Shown here piece after piece: positions 30,542-34,540 of a DNA stretch of 34,540 bases. The first letter of the stretch is position 1, and each line of letters begins with the position of its first letter. Under the pieces are notes generated by a model. The model ran no database searches and was not told where the DNA came from. It saw nothing but the letters and a program-made list of their open reading frames with translations. The translations under genes and the position numbers were made by a program. Source of the stretch: Nonomuraea terrae (GTDB lineage Bacteria; Actinomycetota; Actinomycetes; Streptosporangiales; Streptosporangiaceae); contig NZ_SMKQ01000080.1 in assembly GCF_004348995.1 (NCBI RefSeq), forward strand, positions 1 through 34,540, in the 5' to 3' direction.

Positions 30542-32205
30542 GCCCGCGCGCCCGCTCCGCCGCACCCTCCCCGCCGCGGCCCGCTCCCGCGAGCCCGCCG
30601 GGGCGCGGGGTGCCCGGCCTGCCGCGGGTGCCGCGCAGCGGGCGGCGGATGGCCGCGTGGGGGTTCCCCCTCGTCTTCGCGGTGCTCGGGGTCGTCGCGC
30701 TCGACCACCTGGGCGTCGGTGTGGGAGGGCTGGTCGCCGGGTTCGGTGAGGTCGTGGCGCTGCTGGCCAGGGCCGTGCCGCCGACGCTCGCCGACCCCGC
30801 GACGACGTTCGCCCATGTGCTCGACACCCTCTGGATGGCCGTCGCCGGCACCGCCCTGGCGACGGTGCCGGCCGCCGTGCTCGGCGTGCTGGCCGCCTCG
30901 CGGATCAGGACCGTCAGGTCGGCCGCGCTGGGCGTGATCGTCGCCTGCCGGGCCGTCCCCGACGTCGTGTTCGCCGTCTTCTTCGTGGCCGCGATCGGCA
31001 TCGGCCCGCTGCCCGGCGTGCTCGCGCTCGGCCTGCACTCCGTCGGCATGCTCGGCAAACTGTTCGCCGAGGCGGTCGAGCAGGCCGACACGGGCGTGCG
31101 CGAGGCCGTCGCGGGCACCGGGGCCGGCCCGGCGCAGCGGCTGCTGGGCGGCGTGCTGCCGCAGGTGGCGCCCTCGTGGGTGGCCGCCATCCTCTACCGG
31201 CTGGACATCAACTTCCGCGGCTCCGTGCTGCTCGGCGCCGTCGGCGCGGGCGGCATCGGGCTCGACCTGAAGACCGCGTTCGGGTTCACCGACTACCGCG
31301 AGGCCACCGGGGTCGCGCTCGTCACCGTGGCCGTGGTCCTGCTGGTCGAGGGGGTCTCGGTGGCGCTGCGCGGTCAGCTGCTCGGCGCGGGCGGCGCCCG
31401 GGCGGTGCCCGCCGTGCACGCCACCCGCGTGCCGTGGACGCGCGGCCGGTTCGCCACGCACCTGGCCGGGTGGGGCGCGCTCGCGCTCGCGGCGGTGGCG
31501 TTCTGGCGGGTCGGCGCGAGCCCGGCCGCACTGGCCGACGCCGCGGCCGGATCCGTACGGGCGCTGGGCGACTTCTTCCCGCCCGACTTCGCGCCGGTCG
31601 CCGGCCTGCTGGGCGGCGGACTGCTGGAGACGGCCGCGATCGCGCTCGGCGCCACGTTCCTCGGCACGCTCGCCGGAGTCCCGCTCGGGCTGGCCGCCGC
31701 CCGCGCCGTGGCCCCCAACGACGGGGTGCGCCTGGGCGCCCGTACGGTCCTCGTGGGCCTGCGCTCGATCCCCGACCTGCTGCTGGTGCTCGTGTTCGTG
31801 GCCGCGTTCGGGCTCATGGACGGGCCGGTCGCCGGCACCCTGGCGCTGGCGGTCTTCACCGCGGCCCTGGTCGCCAAGCTCGTCGCCGACGACGCCGAGG
31901 AGCTGCGCAGCGGGCCGCGCGAGGCCGTCCTGTCGGCCGGGGCCGGGCCGGTGCAGGAGCTCACCGTGGCCGTGCTCGGCCAGCTCACCCCGCGTCTGAC
32001 GGCCATCACCCTGTACGCGCTCGACGTCAACCTGCGGGCCTTCTTCATCCTCGGCATCGTGGGCGCCGGAGAGCTCGGCTACGCGCTGAGCCAGCACATC
32101 CGCGCGCTGAACCACGACGTCGTGACCGCGATCGTGCTGCCGGTGTTCGTGCTGGTCCTGGCCGTGGAGGCGGTCTCGGCCCGGCTCAGATCCGTCCTGC
32201 GTTGA
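30538..32205 (+). CDS. phnE: Phosphonate ABC transporter permease, two fused PhnE domains
   Basis: At 555 residues this is about twice the size of a single PhnE permease. After a Pro/Arg-rich start (1-37) two homologous halves follow, each with about six spans. The halves share motifs at equivalent places: TLWMAVAGTALATVPAAVLG versus TAAIALGATFLGTLAGVPLG, RAVPDVVFAVFFVAAIG versus RSIPDLLLVLVFVAAFG, EAVEQADTGVREAVAGTGAG versus DDAEELRSGPREAVLSAGAG, and YRLDINFRGSVLLGAVGAGGIG versus YALDVNLRAFFILGIVGAGELG. Each half carries one EAA-like ATPase contact loop, so one polypeptide can replace a PhnE dimer. GTG 30538 overlaps phnC; Met at 30649 is a shorter alternative. Confidence 0.93.
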   Translation: MSPRARSAAPSPPRPAPASPPGRGVPGLPRVPRSGRRMAAWGFPLVFAVLGVVALDHLGVGVGGLVAGFGEVVALLARAVPPTLADPATTFAHVLDTLWMAVAGTALATVPAAVLGVLAASRIRTVRSAALGVIVACRAVPDVVFAVFFVAAIGIGPLPGVLALGLHSVGMLGKLFAEAVEQADTGVREAVAGTGAGPAQRLLGGVLPQVAPSWVAAILYRLDINFRGSVLLGAVGAGGIGLDLKTAFGFTDYREATGVALVTVAVVLLVEGVSVALRGQLLGAGGARAVPAVHATRVPWTRGRFATHLAGWGALALAAVAFWRVGASPAALADAAAGSVRALGDFFPPDFAPVAGLLGGGLLETAAIALGATFLGTLAGVPLGLAAARAVAPNDGVRLGARTVLVGLRSIPDLLLVLVFVAAFGLMDGPVAGTLALAVFTAALVAKLVADDAEELRSGPREAVLSAGAGPVQELTVAVLGQLTPRLTAITLYALDVNLRAFFILGIVGAGELGYALSQHIRALNHDVVTAIVLPVFVLVLAVEAVSARLRSVLR

Positions 32206-32236
32206 TGGCCTCCACGCTCGTGCGGCGTCGTCCGCC

Positions 32237-32269
32237 GTTCACCTGCCGGTCAGAGTCGCCGCCGAGGCT
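32237..32269 (+). promoter_or_regulatory. Candidate phnF promoter with a PHO-box-like unit
   Basis: GTTCACCTGCC (32237-32247) starts with a perfect GTTCACC heptamer, and the next 11-mer GGTCAGAGTCG (32248-32258) is a partial copy. GAGGCT (32264-32269) follows, 7 bases before ATG 32277, differing by one base from the TANNNT boxes seen at other genes here. The 71-base gap after phnE is the largest within this operon. Confidence 0.35.
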
Positions 32270-32286
32270 GCTTGTCATGACAAGCA
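32269..32286. promoter_or_regulatory. 18-bp perfect palindrome across the phnF start codon (probable operator)
   Basis: TGCTTGTCATGACAAGCA is a perfect 18-bp palindrome. Its centre lies within the phnF ATG (32277-32279). GntR-family regulators bind such dyads as dimers, so autoregulation by PhnF is the natural reading. Confidence 0.6.
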
Positions 32287-32996
32287 CGCAGCGCTACCTG
32301 GAGATGGCCGACATCCTGGAGGCGGAGCTCGCCCACGTGCCCGTGGGCGCGCAGGTGCCGAGCGAGCACGTGCTGGCCGGCCGCTTCCAGGTCAGCAGAC
32401 CCGCCGCCCGCGCGGCCCTGCAGGAGCTGGAGCGGCGGCTGCTGGTCCGCCGTGTCCAGGGCGTCGGAACCTTCCGGCGGGGGCGCGTGGAGTACGTGAT
32501 CTCCGCGCACGTCCCGCCCTCGTTCAGCGAGACCGTCCGCCTGGCCGGCGCCGAGCCCGGGGCGCGGCTGGTGAACTGCGGGGTCCGGCGCGCGGTCGAG
32601 GCCGAACGCGCCCGGCTCGGGCTGAGCGCCGGCGCCGCCGTCTGGGCGGTCGAGCGGGTCTTCAGCGTCAACGGCGAGGCCGCCGCGTACGCCACCAGCG
32701 TCCTGCCCCGCCGCCCGCTGCTCAACCTGGACAGGGAGCTCGCCGACGACGTCTCCCTGCACCGGGTGCTGCGCCGCCGGTACGGGCTCACCGTGGTGCG
32801 CGCCCGTTACCGGATCAGCCTCGACGTGCCGCCGCCCGGCGTCGCCGATCACCTGACCGGCGGCGAGCGCGGGCCCGTCTGGCTGGCCGAGAGCGTCAAC
32901 CGCGCCGCGGGGGGCCCGTACGTCGAGTACGCCCGCACCTACCTGCGGCCCGACGTCCTCGACGTCACCTTCGAGATCGAAGAGGAAACCCATTGA
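32277..32996 (+). CDS. phnF: GntR/HutC-family transcriptional regulator of phosphonate genes
   Basis: The 239-residue regulator begins MTSTQRYLEMADILEAEL. The winged-helix domain spans about 1-70, with VPSEHVLAGRFQVSRPAARAALQELE and the wing VRRVQGVGTFRRG. The C-terminal UTRA-type ligand domain (about 80-235) has AVWAVERVFSVNGEAAAYATS, ARYRISLDVPPPGVADHL and a final YVEYARTYLRPDVLDVTFEIE, typical of PhnF. The frame is open well upstream, but the start is placed at ATG 32277, where the fold begins and the palindrome sits. PhnF proteins repress phosphonate or phosphate transport genes. Its position inside the operon, between the transporter and C-P lyase genes, suggests control of the downstream part as well as itself. 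Confidence 0.9.
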   Translation: MTSTQRYLEMADILEAELAHVPVGAQVPSEHVLAGRFQVSRPAARAALQELERRLLVRRVQGVGTFRRGRVEYVISAHVPPSFSETVRLAGAEPGARLVNCGVRRAVEAERARLGLSAGAAVWAVERVFSVNGEAAAYATSVLPRRPLLNLDRELADDVSLHRVLRRRYGLTVVRARYRISLDVPPPGVADHLTGGERGPVWLAESVNRAAGGPYVEYARTYLRPDVLDVTFEIEEETH

Positions 32997-33433
32997 TCGA
33001 CATGATGACCCGGGAGGAACGCGCCGAACTGCTCGCCGCCGCCACTCCCGGCGAACTGCTGCCCCTCGCCGAGCGCCTGCTCGGCTCGGGCGACCTGGGC
33101 GAGCCGGTCGTCCTGCACCCGCCCGAGGTGGGCATGGTGATGCTCACCGTGCGGGAGCCGGTGGCCGAGGAACGCTTCCATCTGGGGGAGGTCCTGGTCA
33201 CCTCGTGCACCGTCGAGGTCGCGGGTGCGGCGGGCTGGTGCATGCGCGGCGGCGACGACCGCGTGGCCGCCCTGGCCGCCGCCCTCCTCGACGCCGCCGC
33301 GGCGGCCGGGCTGCCGGCCGCGGGTGACGTCCACGCCCTGTGCGCGGCCGTCGCCGAGCGCCGGGCCAGGGAGGACGCCGCCGAGTGGGCCGAGGTGTCG
33401 GCGACCCGCGTGGCCTTCGAGGAGCTCACGTGA
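32993..33433 (+). CDS. phnG: C-P lyase core subunit PhnG
   Basis: The 146-residue protein starts at TTG 32993, overlapping the phnF stop as TTGA, with GAGGA 6 bases upstream; ATG 33002 is an alternative. REERAELLAAATPGEL, then PPEVGMVMLTVREPVAEERFHLGEVLVTSC (in part: GMVMLTVREPVAEERFHLGE) and GWCMRGGDDRVAALAAALLD are PhnG signatures. Family members form the PhnGHIJ core that converts alkylphosphonates to 5-phosphoribosyl intermediates in the cytoplasm. The stop overlaps the phnH GTG. Confidence 0.93.
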   Translation: MIDMMTREERAELLAAATPGELLPLAERLLGSGDLGEPVVLHPPEVGMVMLTVREPVAEERFHLGEVLVTSCTVEVAGAAGWCMRGGDDRVAALAAALLDAAAAAGLPAAGDVHALCAAVAERRAREDAAEWAEVSATRVAFEELT

Positions 33434-34086
33434 CCGTCACCGAGGTTCGGGGGATCGGCGTGTACGTCCGGGCGGTGACGCCGACGGCGGCGCAGGCGCA
33501 GGCCGACTTCCGGGTGCTGCTCGACGTGCTGTCCCGGCCGGGGGTGCTCGGCCGGGTGGGACGCGGGGACGGGCCCGCGGCGCTGGCCGTGGCGGCCGGG
33601 CTGGCCGACGTCGAGGTGCCCACGGCGGTGCTGACCGCGCCGGGGGAGGAGCACTGGGCTCAGGCCCTGCATCTGGGGACCTCCGCGCCGCCCGCCGCGC
33701 CGCAGGCGGCCCGCATGGTCGTCGCGCTGCGCCCGCCCGCCGCGGAGGAGATCACGGCGCTGCCCCGGGGCGACGCCCTGCACCCCGAGTTCGGCGCGCG
33801 CCTGATCGCCGCGGTCACCGTGCTGGAGGGTGAGGGGCCCGTGCCTTCCGCGCTGGAGGTCCCGGGCGCGCGGGGGCCCGGGGTCGTGCTGTCCCTCAGC
33901 GGGCCCGGCGTGCCAGGGGCGCGGCGGCTGCGGGTCGCCGGGCTGCCGCGTGAGGTGTTCGCCGCGCTCGCCGCCGCCAACGCGGACTTCCCCGCCGGTG
34001 TGGACACCTTCCTCGTCGCCGCGGACGGCACCGTCGCCGGGCTGCCGCGCAGCACCCGCATCGAGATCGAGAACGGAGAGCACTGA
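33430..34086 (+). CDS. phnH: C-P lyase core subunit PhnH
   Basis: The 218-residue protein starts at GTG 33430, overlapping phnG by 4 bases. AQADFRVLLDVLSRPGVLGRV is the family opening (here up to DVLSRPG). LADVEVPTA is the middle strand, and ALHLGTSAPPAAPQAA corresponds to the usual LxGTxxxPExGA-like segment. GPGVVLSLSGPGV is the conserved glycine-rich loop, followed by NADFPAGVDTFLVAADG and the ending LPRSTRIE. PhnH dimers form part of the PhnGHIJK complex. Ordering after phnG and before phnI is the standard C-P lyase arrangement. Confidence 0.93.
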   Translation: MTVTEVRGIGVYVRAVTPTAAQAQADFRVLLDVLSRPGVLGRVGRGDGPAALAVAAGLADVEVPTAVLTAPGEEHWAQALHLGTSAPPAAPQAARMVVALRPPAAEEITALPRGDALHPEFGARLIAAVTVLEGEGPVPSALEVPGARGPGVVLSLSGPGVPGARRLRVAGLPREVFAALAAANADFPAGVDTFLVAADGTVAGLPRSTRIEIENGEH

Positions 34087-34540
34087 ATGGGGTACTCAGG
34101 TGCCAGCGGCGGCCACGAGGCCATCCTGGCGGCCGAACGGCTGGTCGAACGCCACCGGTACGGCGGCCCCAGCGCCTGGCTCGGCATCGACCAGATCACC
34201 GGACGCCTGAGGCTGGCCGTCGACCGCGTCATGGGCGAGGGCGGCCTGTGGGCCCCCGAGCTGGCGGCCAGGGCGCTGCGCCAGGCCGAGGGCGACGTGC
34301 AGGAGGCGGCGCAGCTCATCCGGGCCCACCGCTCGACGCTGCCCCGGGTGGCGTACTCGGAGCCGGTGCACGCCGACGAGCTGCGGGTCTCGCGCCGCAT
34401 CTCGCCCGCCTTCCGCAACCCGCCCGGCAGCCAGCTCCTCGGCCGCACCCTCGACTATGTGGGCCGGCTGCTCGACCTCATGCCGGAGGAACAGGCCAAG
34501 GCCCGCGCCGACCGTCCGGAGCCCGCCCCCGACCCGGAAC
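34087..34540 (+). CDS. phnI: C-P lyase core subunit PhnI, N-terminal part (runs off the window)
   Basis: ATG 34087 comes directly after the phnH stop. The 151 residues visible begin MGYSGASGGHEAILAAERLV, matching E. coli PhnI MYVAVKGGEKAI. Further matches are LRLAVDRVMGEGGLWAPELAARAL, RAHRSTLPRVAYSEPV, LRVSRRISPAF and PPGSQLLGRTLDYVGRLLD (each shortened from the alignment). PhnI transfers the phosphonate to the ribose of ATP, releasing adenine, with PhnG, PhnH and PhnL. About 60% of a typical PhnI, and any phnJ, K, L and M, would lie beyond base 34540. Confidence 0.93.
   Translation, partial: MGYSGASGGHEAILAAERLVERHRYGGPSAWLGIDQITGRLRLAVDRVMGEGGLWAPELAARALRQAEGDVQEAAQLIRAHRSTLPRVAYSEPVHADELRVSRRISPAFRNPPGSQLLGRTLDYVGRLLDLMPEEQAKARADRPEPAPDPE

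Noticed and set aside
1..34540. tRNA, rRNA, CRISPR array, insertion sequence or integration site
   Set aside because: I found no cloverleaf-like segment, no regularly spaced repeats, no transposase motif and no flanking duplications.

Overview
The window reads as chromosomal DNA of a high-GC, mycelial-type actinomycete. The third codon positions are almost all G or C, GTG starts are common, many genes start without a leader directly behind a TANNNT box, and gene families typical of Streptomyces and Streptosporangiaceae are present (Actinobacterial holin-X, DUF3618, SWIM/SNF2 pair, AspT-type aminotransferase). A Nonomuraea/Streptosporangium-like host is my guess; the sequence alone does not prove the genus. 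I saw no phage, transposon, CRISPR, tRNA or rRNA, and nearly all of the window is coding.

Layout. Bases 1-7 kb: the end of a ROK-family gene, a crotonase-fold enoyl-CoA hydratase, a membrane Ser/Thr kinase whose extracellular end looks like spore-associated protein A, a GlcD-type FAD oxidase, a small membrane protein and an AspT-like aminotransferase. Bases 7.1-12.4 kb: a respiratory block with an orphan cytochrome c oxidase subunit I (ctaD), a 77-residue protein of unknown function, and a complete four-gene fumarate reductase operon (frdABCD) of the Escherichia coli/Mycobacterium tuberculosis type with overlapping reading frames. Bases 12.5-20.4 kb: a secreted M6 (immune inhibitor A-like) metalloprotease, a strong terminator, a structured leader and a diacylglycerol-kinase-family lipid kinase, then a SWIM-finger protein and an SNF2 ATPase, and a divergent 54-residue microprotein. 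Bases 20.6-23.9 kb: holin-X and DUF3618 envelope proteins, a small lipoprotein, a DUF1838-like protein and a HIT hydrolase. Bases 23.9-28.6 kb: a LytS/LytR-type two-component pair followed by a DUF485-like protein and a sodium:solute symporter (probably carboxylate uptake), then a convergent TPR membrane protein. Bases 28.7-34.5 kb: a phosphonate module, phnD-phnC-phnE(fused)-phnF-phnG-phnH-phnI, running off the right edge.

How it works together. frdABCD would make a menaquinol:fumarate reductase (or a reversible succinate:quinone enzyme) beside an oxygen-reducing oxidase subunit, which suggests respiratory flexibility under low oxygen. The phosphonate module couples import (PhnDCE) to the C-P lyase core (PhnGHI...). 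Its control region carries tandem 11-nt GTTCACC-like repeats resembling a PhoP (PHO) box, and an 18-bp perfect palindrome lies across the phnF start codon. Together these suggest phosphate-starvation activation combined with PhnF autorepression.

Most worth checking: the phn regulatory architecture, the kinase with a SapA-like sensor, the 54-residue microprotein with a cationic amphipathic tail, the small protein translationally coupled to frdA, the hairpin-rich leader of the lipid kinase gene, and the many leaderless starts.
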